Source: Streptomyces sp. CG4
GTDB lineage: Bacteria > Actinomycetota > Actinomycetes > Streptomycetales > Streptomycetaceae
Reading direction: 5' to 3'
Length of the DNA stretch: 64,000 nucleotides
NCBI RefSeq assembly: GCF_041080655.1
Contig: NZ_CP163525.1
Coordinates: 558,001-622,000, forward strand
Shown: piece after piece, positions 16,280 through 25,890 of the stretch
Layout of the letters: each line of letters begins with the position of its first letter
Numbering within the stretch: position 1 is the stretch's first letter
Notes under the pieces: model-generated
What the model saw: only the letters and a program-made list of their open reading frames with translations
Databases searched by the model: none
Told to the model about the DNA's origin: nothing
Translations under genes and position numbers: made by a program

Positions 16280-17533
16280 ATGGCGATGGGTGGAATCAGC
16301 CGCCGGAATGCGGCACGCCTGGGGCTCGGCGCCGGGATCGGTGTGGCCGCCGCCGCTTCCCTGGCGGCGTGCGGCGGGCTGGACGGACCGAACGGCTCGC
16401 CCGGAGGCCCGGAAGGGCAGGGCGCGGCGCCTCGGCAAGGGGCTCCGCGGCTGATCGGGGACGGCTCGACCGCGTACACCGGACGGCAGCCGCACCAGCC
16501 GGAGCGGCCCACGCCCCTCGAACCCGGCGAAACTCCCCCGCAGTTCGTGGTGTTCTCCTGGGACGGCGCCGGCGAGTTGGGCACCGGCCTGTTCCCGCGC
16601 TTCCTCGAACTCGGCCGCACCCACGGCGCACACATGACGTTCTTCCTGTCCGGGCTCTACCTCCTCCCCGAGGAGAAGAAGCGGCTCTACGACCCGCCGA
16701 ACAACCCGGTCGGCGCCTCGGACATCGGCTACCTCACCCACTCCCACCTGAAGCAGACACTGAAGTACGTACGTCAGGCCTGGCTGGACGGCCACGAGAT
16801 CGGCACGCACTTCAATGGGCACTTCTGCGAGGGTTCCGGATCGGTGGCCAACTGGACGCCGGCGCAGTGGCGTTCGGAGATCGAGCAGGCGCGGACTTTC
16901 GTCACGTCGTGGCGCTCACACACTGGTTGGCACGACGATCCGCCCCTCCCGTTCGACTACGGCAAGGAACTCGTGGGCGGCCGCACCCCGTGTCTGCTCG
17001 GACAGGAGAACCTGCTGCCGGTCGCGCGGGAACTGGGCTGGCGCTACGACGCCTCCTCGCCGGGCGGACTGCAACGCTGGCCGAAGAAACGGCACGGCCT
17101 CTGGGACCTGCCGCTGCAGAGCATCCCGTTCCCCGGGCACACCTTCGAAGTGCTGTCCATGGACTACAACATGATGGCGAACCAGTCCAAGAACTCGACG
17201 CGGGCGCCCTCCTACAACTACCCGTACTGGCGCGCCCAGGCGACACAGGCGTATGTGGCCGGATTTCAGCGGGCGTACGAGACAAACCGGGCGCCGCTGT
17301 TCATCGGCAACCACTTCGAGCAGTGGAACGGCGGCATCTACATGGATGCGGCGGAGGAGGCGCTCAAGCAGATCGCCGACCGGGAGGATGTGCGCCTGGT
17401 CTCCTTCCGGCAGCTCGTCGACTGGCTCGACACTCAAACCCCCGGAGTCCTCGCGCACCTGCGCACCCTCCGGGTCGGCGAGAGGCCGGCCGGCGGCTGG
17501 GCCGCCTTCCTTCGCCCCGCCAACCGGGCCTGA
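16280..17533 (+). CDS. Secreted lipoprotein with NodB-like (polysaccharide deacetylase-type) fold
   Basis: 417 residues. The N-terminus combines a twin-arginine-like SRRNAARLG, a hydrophobic stretch and a lipobox SLAAC (Cys near residue 31), so it is anchored outside the membrane. The catalytic-type region has FVVFSWDGAG (metal Asp in SWDGA) and HEIGTHFNGHF (HxxxH). Later it has RYDASSPGG and LFIGNHFEQWNGG. This pattern suggests a divergent CE4/NodB enzyme acting on cell-surface or environmental polysaccharide. An AT-rich stretch at 16188-16215 may hold the promoter. The start at 16280 could instead be 16286. Confidence 0.7.
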   Translation: MAMGGISRRNAARLGLGAGIGVAAAASLAACGGLDGPNGSPGGPEGQGAAPRQGAPRLIGDGSTAYTGRQPHQPERPTPLEPGETPPQFVVFSWDGAGELGTGLFPRFLELGRTHGAHMTFFLSGLYLLPEEKKRLYDPPNNPVGASDIGYLTHSHLKQTLKYVRQAWLDGHEIGTHFNGHFCEGSGSVANWTPAQWRSEIEQARTFVTSWRSHTGWHDDPPLPFDYGKELVGGRTPCLLGQENLLPVARELGWRYDASSPGGLQRWPKKRHGLWDLPLQSIPFPGHTFEVLSMDYNMMANQSKNSTRAPSYNYPYWRAQATQAYVAGFQRAYETNRAPLFIGNHFEQWNGGIYMDAAEEALKQIADREDVRLVSFRQLVDWLDTQTPGVLAHLRTLRVGERPAGGWAAFLRPANRA

Positions 17534-17556
17534 CAGAAGGCATCGCTGATGAGGAT

Positions 17557-17577
17557 CCCTGACAGGGGGCTGTCGGG
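17557..17577. terminator. Hairpin between convergent genes
   Basis: CCC-T-GACAG (17557-17565) and CTGTC-GGG (17570-17577) form an 8-bp stem with one bulged base and a GGGG loop. It lies between the lipoprotein stop (17533) and the end of the TetR gene (17607). Confidence 0.6.
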
Positions 17578-17606
17578 CAGCCGCAGCATCCGCGCTGTCG
17601 GCGGTG

Positions 17607-18194
17607 TCAGTTCTCGGGGAGCGGCGGCGTGGATGTCAGTCCGTCCAGCGTGAGGTCCAGAAGGCGTTCCGCTTGGTCGCGTTGCTCTGGATGTGCAGAA
17701 GTGAGGGCGATACCGGCGAGGGCGGCGAACAGGTCGGTCGGGCGGATGTCGGAGCGGAGGGCGCCGACGGCGGTGCCGGCTTTCATGAGGGCGGTGATGG
17801 CGGTCTGGATCAGCTCGCGGCTGTGGCCGTAGGGGTCGCCTCCCGAGGCGACGACGGCGCGCAGGGCTTCGGCCATGCCCAGTTTGGCGGTGGCGTAGTC
17901 GATGAAGCGGCCCATCCAGGTGCGGAGGGCCTCCCGCGGTGGCATGGTGGCCAGGAGATCGGGGACGGCATCGCACAGCCGGGCCACCTCGTTGCGGTAC
18001 GCCGCCTCGATGAGCGTCTCCCGGGTCGGGAAGTTGCGGTAGAGGGTGCCGGTTCCCACGCCCGCTTCCCGCGCGATGCGCTCGAAGTGCGCGTCCAGCC
18101 CTTCCTCGGTGAACACTCGCACCGCGGCAGCCAGGATCTTGTCCCTGTTGCGTTGCGCGTCTGCCCTCAGCGGGCGTCCCGTATCCCGTGCCAT
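17607..18194 (-). CDS. TetR-family regulator
   Basis: 195 residues from ATG 18194. The DNA-binding part reads RDKILAAAVRVFTEEGLDAHFERIAREAGVGTGTLYRNFPTRETLIEAAY. The C-terminal domain (ALRTWMGRFIDYATAKLGMAEALRAV) is of the common actinobacterial type. It is divergent from the SDR gene at 18324, with a perfect inverted repeat at 18224-18243, and likely represses that gene and itself. Confidence 0.88.
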   Translation of the reverse strand: MARDTGRPLRADAQRNRDKILAAAVRVFTEEGLDAHFERIAREAGVGTGTLYRNFPTRETLIEAAYRNEVARLCDAVPDLLATMPPREALRTWMGRFIDYATAKLGMAEALRAVVASGGDPYGHSRELIQTAITALMKAGTAVGALRSDIRPTDLFAALAGIALTSAHPEQRDQAERLLDLTLDGLTSTPPLPEN

Positions 18195-18223
18195 CGGCGG
18201 CTCGCTCCCTCGTCCTCATTGCG

Positions 18224-18243
18224 AAGTGGAGGCACGTCCACTT
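18224..18243. promoter_or_regulatory. TetR operator candidate
   Basis: AAGTGGA (18224-18230) and TCCACTT (18237-18243) form a perfect inverted repeat with a 6-base spacer, placed between the divergent TetR (18194) and SDR (18324) genes. Confidence 0.7.
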
Positions 18244-18323
18244 ACGGTGGGAGTCAACCGGCGGCGCCTCCAGTTCCACCCTAGGGCATGCGCTGCGCTC
18301 ACATTCCTCCTGAAGGAGCCATC

Positions 18324-19058
18324 GTGTCGGAAATCGAGGGCAAGGTCGTCGCGATCACGGGCGCCAGCAGCGGGATCGGCGAGGCGACGGCCCTTCTGCT
18401 CGCCGAGCGCGGCGCGAAGGTCGTACTCGGGGCCCGTCGGCTGGAACGACTTCAGGCGCTGGCCGCCCGCATCGAGAAGGCCGGCGGCCAAGCCGCCTAC
18501 GCCCGCACGGACGTCAAGCGCCGCGCGGATCTGTCCGGCCTGGTCGACCTCGCCCGCGACCGGTACGGCAAGATCGACGTCCTGGTCGGCAACGCCGGGA
18601 TCGGCCTCATCTCCCCGTTGGACGACCTGCGCGTCGAGGACTGGGAGGAGATGATCGACGTCAACCTCAAGGGCGTCCTGTACGGGATCGCCGCGGCGTT
18701 GCCCGTCTTCCGGCAGCAGGGCTTCGGACACTTCGTCAACATCGTCTCCACGGCGGGACTGCGCATCGTGCCGTCCCAGACGGTGTACGCCGCCACCAAG
18801 AACGCCGTACGCACCCTCTCCGAGGGCCTGCGCCAGGAAGCCGGCGACAGCCTGCGCGTGACGGTCGTCTCGCCTGGACTCACGCGCACGGAGCTCGCGG
18901 ACTCCATGGCGCCGGAGATGAAGGCTCAGATCCTCGACAGCATGACCAAGATCGCGATCCCGCCGGACGCCATCGCCCGCGCCATCGCCTTCACCATCGA
19001 ACAGCCGGCCGACGTCGACGTGGGCGACATCGTCGTACGCCCCACAGCGCAGAACTAG
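18324..19058 (+). CDS. Short-chain dehydrogenase/reductase
   Basis: 244 residues from GTG 18324 (GAAGGAG upstream). It has the cofactor motif TGASSGIG, NAGIG, and the catalytic YAATK. The C-terminus has the EQPADVDVGDIVVRPT ending common in NADP-dependent clavaldehyde-like or serine/threonine-dehydrogenase-like SDRs. It is a cytoplasmic oxidoreductase under probable control of the divergent TetR. The substrate is unknown. Confidence 0.88.
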   Translation: MSEIEGKVVAITGASSGIGEATALLLAERGAKVVLGARRLERLQALAARIEKAGGQAAYARTDVKRRADLSGLVDLARDRYGKIDVLVGNAGIGLISPLDDLRVEDWEEMIDVNLKGVLYGIAAALPVFRQQGFGHFVNIVSTAGLRIVPSQTVYAATKNAVRTLSEGLRQEAGDSLRVTVVSPGLTRTELADSMAPEMKAQILDSMTKIAIPPDAIARAIAFTIEQPADVDVGDIVVRPTAQN

Positions 19059-19099
19059 ACCGCTCACCACCGCGGGGCGACGTGACGGGAGTAGGGCAT

Positions 19100-19116
19100 G
19101 GGGCAGCTTGTGCCCC
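19100..19116 (+). terminator. Short hairpin after the SDR gene
   Basis: GGGGCA (19100-19105) pairs with TGCCCC (19111-19116) around a GCTTG loop, 41 bases after the SDR stop. The remainder of the gap to 19444 holds no clear gene. Confidence 0.5.
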
Positions 19117-19444
19117 GGTCCAACTCCCCCATTACCGTCCTCGTGGCTCCGCAACGGGGTTCCCGGCCTCCGGGCCCGGCAGGCTCCGTCAGGCGTCGCG
19201 GTCAGCGCGGAAGCACGATCAGGCCCCTTGTTAGCCTGCGCGCGACAGTCGGCCGGGCTGGGCGTTCTCCATGACCCAAGACGCCGAGCCGACCGTGCCG
19301 GAAGTAGCGGGAAGGGCCAAGATCGCGACGGCATTGTTGTGTCGGACGAGACCTCTGTCCGCGCCTGGGGCCTTGAAGACTTGCAGCACACGACAGACCT
19401 GTGTGGTCGTCATGTCCTGCTCGTCCGGCCGAAGGATCCTTCTC

Positions 19445-20656
19445 GTGAACCAGCGCGTGATCTCACCCCGAAACCGTGGCTTCCTCTTTCTCGACTCCCA
19501 CCCGGCCGGCTGCCGCGAGCTGGTGAACGCCATGTGGCGCGACATACCGGCCCCCGCCGCAGAGCCCACAGGAGACGGGCCCGTTGCCGTGGTCATCGGC
19601 TCGTCGGCCGGGTACGGCCTGGCCGCCACGCTCGCCGGGCTCAAGCGCGCAGGCATCCGCGGTGTCGGCGTCTGCTTCGAAAAGGCGCCCAGTACGCGGC
19701 GCACGGCCACGGCCGGCTGGTACCGCACCGCCGCCACCTGGGACCTTGCCCGCGCCGCAGGCCGGGACATGGTCTTCCTCAACGGGGACGCCTTCTCCGA
19801 CGCGATGAAGAACCAGGTCGCCGACCTGCTGCAGGAGCGCTTCCAAGGACGCGTGGACTACCTCGTCTACTCGGTCGCGGACCCCCGGCGCACCGATCCC
19901 GACACCGGCGCCACCTATGCCTCGGTCCTCAAGCCCATCGGCACGGCGCATCGCACCAAGACGCTCGTCTTCGACGAGGGCGGCAATCCCGATGTCCGCG
20001 AGGTCGAGACGGAACCTGCCCTGGGGGACGACATCGAACAGACTGTGGCGGTGATGGGCGGCACCGACTGGGAACGCTGGATCGACCACCTCGCCACACG
20101 GAACATGCTCGCCGACGGCTTCACCACCGTTGCCCTGTCCTACATCGGCTCACCTCTGACCGCCGCGATCTACCGCCAGGGCACCATCGGAGCGGCCAAG
20201 GCCCACCTGGAAGCCACCGCTCGTGACCTCGATGAACGCCTGGCCCAACTCGTCAGCGGACGTGCCGTGACCTCGGTCAACGGCGCCGCCGTCACCCAGT
20301 CCTCCACCGCTGTCCCCGGCATCGCCCTCTACACCGGACTGCTGCGCGGCGTGCTCGGCGACAGCCTCGTCCCGCCGACGGATCAGTTGGCCGATCTGTG
20401 GGACCAACTGACCGGCACCACCGGGCTGATGCTCGACAGCGAGGGCCGTGTCCGCCTCGACCGCTGGGAGCTCGCCGGCGAAGTGCAGCAGGCTGTCGCC
20501 GAACGCTGGGACAGGGCGACCACCGACACCATCGGCGGCCTTGCCGATCTCGACTGGTTCCGAGGCGAGGTGCAGCGCTTGTACGGCTTTGCCGTACCCG
20601 GCATCGACTACACCGTCCCGATCGAGACCGACACACCGTGGCCCCACACAGCCTGA
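19445..20656 (+). CDS. fabV: FabV-type trans-2-enoyl-CoA/ACP reductase
   Basis: 403 residues from GTG 19445, chosen because GAAGGA lies 9 bases upstream and the product begins like other FabV proteins (VISPRNRGFLFLDSHPAGC). The nucleotide-binding region is VVIGSSAGYGLA. The active-site line is SYIGSPLTAAIYRQGTIGAAK, giving the FabV Y-x8-K pair (Y243, K252). Length matches the family (about 400). FabV reduces trans-2-enoyl-thioesters with NADH in the last step of fatty-acid elongation and is typically insensitive to triclosan. There is no fatty-acid or polyketide gene beside it, so this is an orphan copy. Confidence 0.9.
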   Translation: MNQRVISPRNRGFLFLDSHPAGCRELVNAMWRDIPAPAAEPTGDGPVAVVIGSSAGYGLAATLAGLKRAGIRGVGVCFEKAPSTRRTATAGWYRTAATWDLARAAGRDMVFLNGDAFSDAMKNQVADLLQERFQGRVDYLVYSVADPRRTDPDTGATYASVLKPIGTAHRTKTLVFDEGGNPDVREVETEPALGDDIEQTVAVMGGTDWERWIDHLATRNMLADGFTTVALSYIGSPLTAAIYRQGTIGAAKAHLEATARDLDERLAQLVSGRAVTSVNGAAVTQSSTAVPGIALYTGLLRGVLGDSLVPPTDQLADLWDQLTGTTGLMLDSEGRVRLDRWELAGEVQQAVAERWDRATTDTIGGLADLDWFRGEVQRLYGFAVPGIDYTVPIETDTPWPHTA

Positions 20657-20848
20657 GCACACGCTCGGCCGGTCAGGCCGACCGTTGTGGCTGGGGCGGT
20701 CGGTCGGCTGAGCTGTTGGAGTGATCCTGCGGACGACGGTATGTGCTGTGTCACGCATCCGGGCGGTGTCGGTGTGCAATGTCGTTGCCCGGCGCACATA
20801 CAAGCATGCAATCCGTCGTCCATACATACATTCAAGAGGAGAGCACAG

Positions 20849-21766
20849 GTGCCTCGGATCCGGACTTCGGTTGTGTGCGGAGTCGCCCTGGTCGCCGCGA
20901 TGTGCGCGGCTGGAGCAACGCCCGCCGCGGTCGAGCAGCCACGCGCCCGGCGGCACCCGACGGCCGTGCGGCCGGCGTCCCAGCGCGACGGCAGCCTCTG
21001 CAAGACGGATCAGCAGGCCGTCGCCGCCGGCATCGGCGGCGTACACCCCACCGGCCCTGCCGCACGCATGGCCCCCTCGCCCACTGCGGGTAAATCCCTG
21101 GTTTTCGATGAGGAGTTCACCGGCCCCATCACCTTCGGCAGCCGCTGGAACGGCTCCACCACCAGCGCCTACAAGTACGGCAATCACAACCCCGGCGATG
21201 ACAAACTCGACTGGCTGACTCCCTCCGCGATCACCGCGTCCGGTGGCACGGTCACCTTCACCGCCAAACCCGGCAGTAACATCCTGGAAAACGGCAAACG
21301 GTCGTGGGACACCGGATTGCTGACCACCGAAGGCACCACGGAGAACTTCCAAGCCCGTACAGGCGACTACGCCGAGGTCCGCGTCCAGCTGCCCGGTGCC
21401 CAAGGTGCCTGGCCCGCCATGTGGACCTGGATCGACGGGGACGACGAGGTGGACGTATTCGAGTACCACCCCGACAAGAACGAGCTGGAGGTCGTCAACC
21501 ACGTCAACTACGCCTACACGTTCTACACCGACCCCGCGACCATCTTTCCAGGGGCGTGGATTGCCGTAGGCGCCCACTACGGCGCCACCAACGACGACTG
21601 GTATCTCAACGGCGACCTGATCTACTCCGACCACACCGGCGTCGGCAGCACCTGGTCGGCCAACATCGTCCTCAACCTCTCCATCAACGCCGGCTTCTAC
21701 CATCCCGCACCCAGCAGCAACACCCCGATCACCTTCAACGCCAACTACGTATGCGTGTGGCGCTGA
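20849..21766 (+). CDS. Secreted GH16-family endoglucanase-like protein
   Basis: 305 residues from GTG 20849 with AGAGGAGAG upstream. A signal peptide (TSVVCGVALVAAMCAAGATPA) precedes a linker with two Cys. The GH16 domain runs from about residue 85 (SLVFDEEFTG) to the C-terminus. The catalytic motif ExDxxE is DEVDVFE, with E200, D202 and E205. GH16 enzymes cleave beta-1,3/1,4-glucans or galactans; the exact polymer cannot be read. A single gene. Confidence 0.8.
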   Translation: MPRIRTSVVCGVALVAAMCAAGATPAAVEQPRARRHPTAVRPASQRDGSLCKTDQQAVAAGIGGVHPTGPAARMAPSPTAGKSLVFDEEFTGPITFGSRWNGSTTSAYKYGNHNPGDDKLDWLTPSAITASGGTVTFTAKPGSNILENGKRSWDTGLLTTEGTTENFQARTGDYAEVRVQLPGAQGAWPAMWTWIDGDDEVDVFEYHPDKNELEVVNHVNYAYTFYTDPATIFPGAWIAVGAHYGATNDDWYLNGDLIYSDHTGVGSTWSANIVLNLSINAGFYHPAPSSNTPITFNANYVCVWR

Positions 21767-21926
21767 TCTCGGAGGTTGGTCGGTGGGCTTCCGGCCGCAC
21801 AGGCTCCGCCCGGCGTTCTGCCCGATCCTGGAGTCAGAGGCGTTCCTCAGCCCTCCTCGCAATCAAGGCCACTTTCCTTCGGTTGGACTTTGTCCGGGAG
21901 GGATTGGCTTTCCTAGCGTGGGTGGC

Positions 21927-22478
21927 ATGGCATCACGTGGAACGACAGATGGCGCGCGCGTCGGAGACGTGGTCGTCGGGGTGAGCGACTCTCTCGCCGG
22001 GTTGGCCGCGTTGCGCCGGGGCATCCTGGAGGCCCGCAGAACCGGCCGCACGCTGGTGGCCGTGCGGGCCTGGGAGCCACCGGAGGGCGAAGCCGTCTAC
22101 CGGCGCCGGCCCGAGCCTTCGTGGGCCCGGCTGTGGGCCGGCGAGGCACGGCAACGGCTGGACCGGGCCTTCGACCTGGCGACCGGCGGGCCTCCGGCCG
22201 ACTTGCGGATCGTACGGCGGGTCGTCCGAGGTCCGGCGGGGCCGGTGCTGTGTGCGATCGCGTCGTCTCCGGCCGACCTGCTGGTCATCGGCATGGCCAG
22301 ACCCCGCGGTCTGGCGGCCTGGCTGCACATCCGGCCGGTGCACCGGCACATCCCGGCCCGGGCCGAGTGCGAGGTCCTGGTCGTGGCCGGTCCACGACTG
22401 CTGCCACGCGAGGGACGGATCCTGCGGCGCGGCGACCTCCTGGAACGGCGGGCCCGGACGTCGCGCTTGACGCCGTGA
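21927..22478 (+). CDS. Universal stress protein-like
   Basis: 183 residues from ATG 21927. The Usp fold is suggested by VGDVVVGVSDSLAGLAALRRGILEARRTGRTLVAVRAWEPP at the start and by SPADLLVIGMARP followed by AECEVLVVAGP near the end. The ATP-binding Gly motif (G-2x-G-9x-G-S/T) is not well conserved, so it may not bind ATP. The tail after residue 165 is rich in Arg. It is convergent with the RidA gene. Confidence 0.65.
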   Translation: MASRGTTDGARVGDVVVGVSDSLAGLAALRRGILEARRTGRTLVAVRAWEPPEGEAVYRRRPEPSWARLWAGEARQRLDRAFDLATGGPPADLRIVRRVVRGPAGPVLCAIASSPADLLVIGMARPRGLAAWLHIRPVHRHIPARAECEVLVVAGPRLLPREGRILRRGDLLERRARTSRLTP

Positions 22479-22752
22479 GCCCGGCCGCAGCAGGGCGGCA
22501 ACGACCTGGCAGGACCGGCACCGTGGCAGGACAGGACAGGACCGGACAGGACCGGATAGGCCTGCGTCGCGGCACATCCCGTGCCGGGGCGGAGCAGGGA
22601 CGGATCGGCCTACACCACGGCGGGCCCAAGCCAGGCCGGGATCAGCCTGCGCCACAGGCGGGGTCGTCCGCGCCACAAGAGGGGCGGATCGCCGCTGCGG
22701 GCGGGGGCGGAACGCCGCTCCGTGCGGGGGCAGTCCGCCGCTGCGGGCGTGA
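22479..22752. other. Low-complexity gap with short GC-rich repeats
   Basis: No gene is seen. The stretch contains short direct repeats (GGACAGGACC near 22530-22556; CCGCTGCGGGCG twice near 22691-22750) and lies between convergent genes. Confidence 0.6.
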
Positions 22753-23142
22753 TCAGCCCCCGGTGCGGCGGGCGTACACCTCGATCTCGATCTTCATGCG
22801 AGGGTCGGCCAGGCCGCACTGCAGCATGGTGGCGGCCGGACGGACCTCGCCGAAGCAACGGCGCAGCACCGGCCAGCAGGGCTCGAAGTCCGCGCGGTCC
22901 GGGAGCAGATAGCGCACCCGCACCACATCGGCGAAGGTGCACTTCGCTTCGGTGAGGGCGGCCTCGATGTTCCACAGGCACTGCTCCGCCTGCTCCACCA
23001 CGTCGTCCGAGATCGTCATGGTGGCGTAGTCGAACCCGGTGGTCCCGGACACATGCACCCAGTCGCCGTCGACCACGGCACGGGCGTAACCGATCTGTTC
23101 CTCGAAGGTCGAGCCGCTGAGGATCGCACGTCGCTCTGTCAT
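22753..23142 (-). CDS. RidA-family enamine/imine deaminase
   Basis: 129 residues from ATG 23142. The family is recognisable from RAVVDGDWVHVSGTTGFD, ADVVRVRYLLPD, and the C-terminal RPAATMLQCGLADPRMKIEIEVYA, where the Arg aligns with the substrate-binding Arg and the Glu with the catalytic Glu. RidA proteins hydrolyse reactive enamines formed by PLP enzymes; some relatives have catabolic roles. It is divergent from the NmrA-like gene at 23355. Confidence 0.85.
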   Translation of the reverse strand: MTERRAILSGSTFEEQIGYARAVVDGDWVHVSGTTGFDYATMTISDDVVEQAEQCLWNIEAALTEAKCTFADVVRVRYLLPDRADFEPCWPVLRRCFGEVRPAATMLQCGLADPRMKIEIEVYARRTGG

Positions 23143-23354
23143 GCGCGGAACGCTAGGTGACCAGCGTCGATACGTCTAACTGACAAAAATGCGTTCGGCG
23201 GGAGACTAGAGCCGCCTTCACGCTGCCTGCCATCCTCGCCGTGGCCGACAGCATGTCGTTGGACAACTGCGTTCGTCGGTCGACTCAACGTGGGACGGGG
23301 CTGTCCTCTTTCGGTGGGGCGTCCCCCTGAGTAGCGACGATCAGAGGGAGCATC

Positions 23355-24227
23355 ATGGCGATCTTGGTGACCGGAGCCACCGGTAATGTCGGCCGGAACG
23401 TGGTCCGGCAACTCGCTGGGGCCGGCGCGGAGGTGCGTGCTCTGACCCGCAGCCCACACGCGGCTGGGTTCCCGGAAGTCGTGCGCGTGGTTGCGGGAGA
23501 TCTCATGCAACCGGAATCACTCGCGGACGCGTTGAAGGGCGTCGACCGGATGTATCTCTTCCCAGTCGCCGAAACGGCATGGGAAGTGGCTGCCTTGGCA
23601 CGGCAGGCTGGCGTGCGCCGTATTGTGGTGCTGTCCTCCGGGGCTGTCACGACAGGCTTCGACAGCGACTTCCACTTGCCGGTCGAGCAGGCCGTAGAGG
23701 CGTCGGGCCTGGAGTGGACTCACGTGCGCCCCGGCGAGTTCGCGCTGAACAAGCTGGCCCTTTGGGGCCCGTCCATCCGTGCTGAGGGGATGGTGCGCGA
23801 CCCCAACCCCGATGCGGCCGGGTGCCCGGTGCATGAGCAGGACATCGCCGATGTTGCGACCCTGGCTCTGCTGGAGGACGGACACTGTGGACGGGCTTAC
23901 ACCCTCAACGGTCCCGAGATGTTGTCGCATCGTCGACAGGTTGAACTCATCGCTGAGGCCATCGGGCGCCCAATCCGTTTTCAAGTCGTGAGTCGGGACG
24001 AGGCACGGGAGAACTACCGCAGGCAAGGAGGCTTCGCAGCGGCGAACGCGGATTTCCTGCTCGGTTTCGAGGACTATTCGGGCGGCGAGACAGACCTGCA
24101 GGCACTCAAGGATTTCGATCCGATGGCGACAGGCCCGGTACCCACAGCCGAGGAGGCGACCGGGGTCCCGGCTCGCACCTTCGCCCGGTGGGCACACGAC
24201 CATGCCCGGGAGTTTCTCCCCGGCTGA
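23355..24227 (+). CDS. NmrA-like NAD(P)-binding protein
   Basis: 290 residues from ATG 23355 with GGGAG upstream. The Rossmann motif is VTGATGNVGRNVV. Further family features are VRRIVVLSSGAVT, GLEWTHVRPGEFALN, and a C-terminal helical region. It is an atypical SDR of the NmrA/azoreductase-like type, probably a reductase or redox-responsive binder. Codon use at 23590-24000 is somewhat less GC-biased than neighbours, and an IS5-like element starts directly after the stop. Confidence 0.8.
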   Translation: MAILVTGATGNVGRNVVRQLAGAGAEVRALTRSPHAAGFPEVVRVVAGDLMQPESLADALKGVDRMYLFPVAETAWEVAALARQAGVRRIVVLSSGAVTTGFDSDFHLPVEQAVEASGLEWTHVRPGEFALNKLALWGPSIRAEGMVRDPNPDAAGCPVHEQDIADVATLALLEDGHCGRAYTLNGPEMLSHRRQVELIAEAIGRPIRFQVVSRDEARENYRRQGGFAAANADFLLGFEDYSGGETDLQALKDFDPMATGPVPTAEEATGVPARTFARWAHDHAREFLPG

Positions 24228-24232
24228 GGTTT

Positions 24233-25597
24233 TCATTCGGCGGACCGGAGCTTTCGAAGGCAGATGATGCTGCACGTCAGGGTCAACAACCCATGGTGGA
24301 TGTCGGCGCGTCGTTCGTAGCGGACACGGAGCCGTTTGAACTGGTGCAGCCAGGCGAAGGCACGCTCGACCACCCAGCGCACCTTGCCAAGCCCCGAACC
24401 ATGGAGGACGCCGCGGCGGGCGATCATCGACTTGATGCCGCGTTTCCATAGCAGGCGGCGGTACTTGTCGAAGTCGTAGCCCCGGTCGGCGTAGAGGCGC
24501 CGGGGTTTGCGGCGGGGGCGTCCCCGCCGGCCCCGGATCGGTGGGATGGCGTCGAGCAGCGGCAGGAGCTGGGAGACGTCGTGGCGGTTGCCGCCGCTAA
24601 GCGTGACGGCGAGCGGGGTTCCGCGGCGGTCGACTATCACATGATGCTTCGAGCCTGGGCGGGCGCGGTCGACGGGCGAGGGGCCGACGTGATCCCCCCT
24701 AATCCAGTGCGTAAGCAGATGGCCCGGGCCCATGCAACGACCCAGGGCAACTGCTCGCACAGGACAGCGAATGCCTGGATCCCCCCTGGCCGTCAAGGCC
24801 TCCTCAAAGAGCGGCATCGCTGTCCGTTGCGGGGCTCGCGGTGATGACGCGGGCGCCGGGCTGATGCCTCCGTTTCCCCGGGCCCTTGAGGCCTCTGTCA
24901 AGAGCGGCGCGGCCCGGCGCCTCCGGCAAGAAGCGGTTCGTCGGCCGACGCTTCGTCAAGAACAATCGCCTCATCAACGCCGGCTTCCTCTGGGCCTTCG
25001 CCGCCCTCACCACCTCACCGGGAGCGAACGCGCACTATCGACGCCGACGCGAGCACGGAGACTGGCATGCCGCCGCACAACGGCACTTGCTGAACCGCTT
25101 CCTCGGCCAGCTCCACTACTGCCTCAAGACCCGGCAGCATTTTGACGAACAGCAGGCCTTCGCACCGCTCCTGTCACCTCCGACCGAACAGGCGGCTTGA
25201 CTTCTTGGCCCCCTGAGATGTCTTTGAGGGCCCAAACGTGGGACCCGTCCACGGCGCAGTCGTCCAACTCCACAAGCTCCGCCTGGCGTAGCTCGGTCAG
25301 GAGGGCGGCGTGCAGGCGGGGCCAGGCGCCAACTTCGGTCCAGTCCCGCAGTCGACGCCACGCCGTCACCCCGGAGCAGCCCACGACCTCGGTGGGAACG
25401 TCGCGCCATGCGATACCGGTCCGCAACACGTACAGCACGCCTGCGAGTGCCATCCGGTCCGCAACGCGCAAACGCCCGGGATAGCGGCGGCGCCGTTCAG
25501 GAACGGGAGGCAGGAGCGGAGCCACACGCTCCCACAGGTCATCCGGAACAAGACCAGAACGCACCCGGATACTCTGCCGGACAAGATCACCAAGCAC
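24233..25597 (-). pseudogene. IS5-family transposase split by an insertion
   Basis: The minus strand carries the N-terminal half at about 25226-25597 (LVPDDLWERVAPLLPP, GIAWRDVPTEVVGCSGVTAWRRLRDW, LDDCAVDGSHVWALK). The C-terminal half is at 24233-24702 (GDHVGPSPVDRARPGSKHHVIVDR, LYADRGYDFDKYRRLLW, VERAFAWLHQFKRLR). Joined, they make a typical IS5-group DDE transposase of about 280 residues. About 525 bases (24702-25226) interrupt it between WALK and GDHVGP, so it cannot be expressed as one protein. Confidence 0.8.
24702..25226 (+). mobile_element. IS110-family remnant inserted in the IS5-like gene
   Basis: The plus strand at about 24905-25200 encodes GKKRFVGRRFVKNNRLINAG, then AHYRRRREHGDWHAAAQRHLLNRFLG, then YDEQ-like FDEQQAFAPL and a stop. 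This is the C-terminal end of IS110-type (DEDD) transposases. The catalytic N-terminal part is absent, so it is a fragment. GGGGG tracts flank both junctions. Confidence 0.7.
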
Positions 25598-25671
25598 AAG
25601 ACCAACGAGTACAACTCATTCTGAAACGATCAGTAATACACGCATCGGCATGAACTGATGTCCCTGGGGAT

Positions 25672-25890
25672 ATGGACCGCCCCGAACTCCCGCTGCCGCC
25701 GCTGCATGCCCTCGTCGGGCTCGCGGAAGAACTGCACTTCAGCCATGCCGCCGCCCGCCTGGGCATCGCCCAGCCCCCGCTGAGTCAGCAGATCCGCCGG
25801 CTGGAGCAGAAGGTCAGGTACCCGCGCTGTTCGAGCGTGAACCGGAGCGGGTGACACTCACCCCGGCCGCGGGCCAGCTCCTTGGTGATC
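25672..25890 (+). pseudogene. LysR-family regulator, N-terminal fragment
   Basis: ATG 25672 opens [21 protein letters not shown] and [17 protein letters not shown], a complete LysR helix-turn-helix. A frameshift near 25820 leads to [19 protein letters not shown] in the next frame, and then homology stops. The effector domain is missing. Confidence 0.75.
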
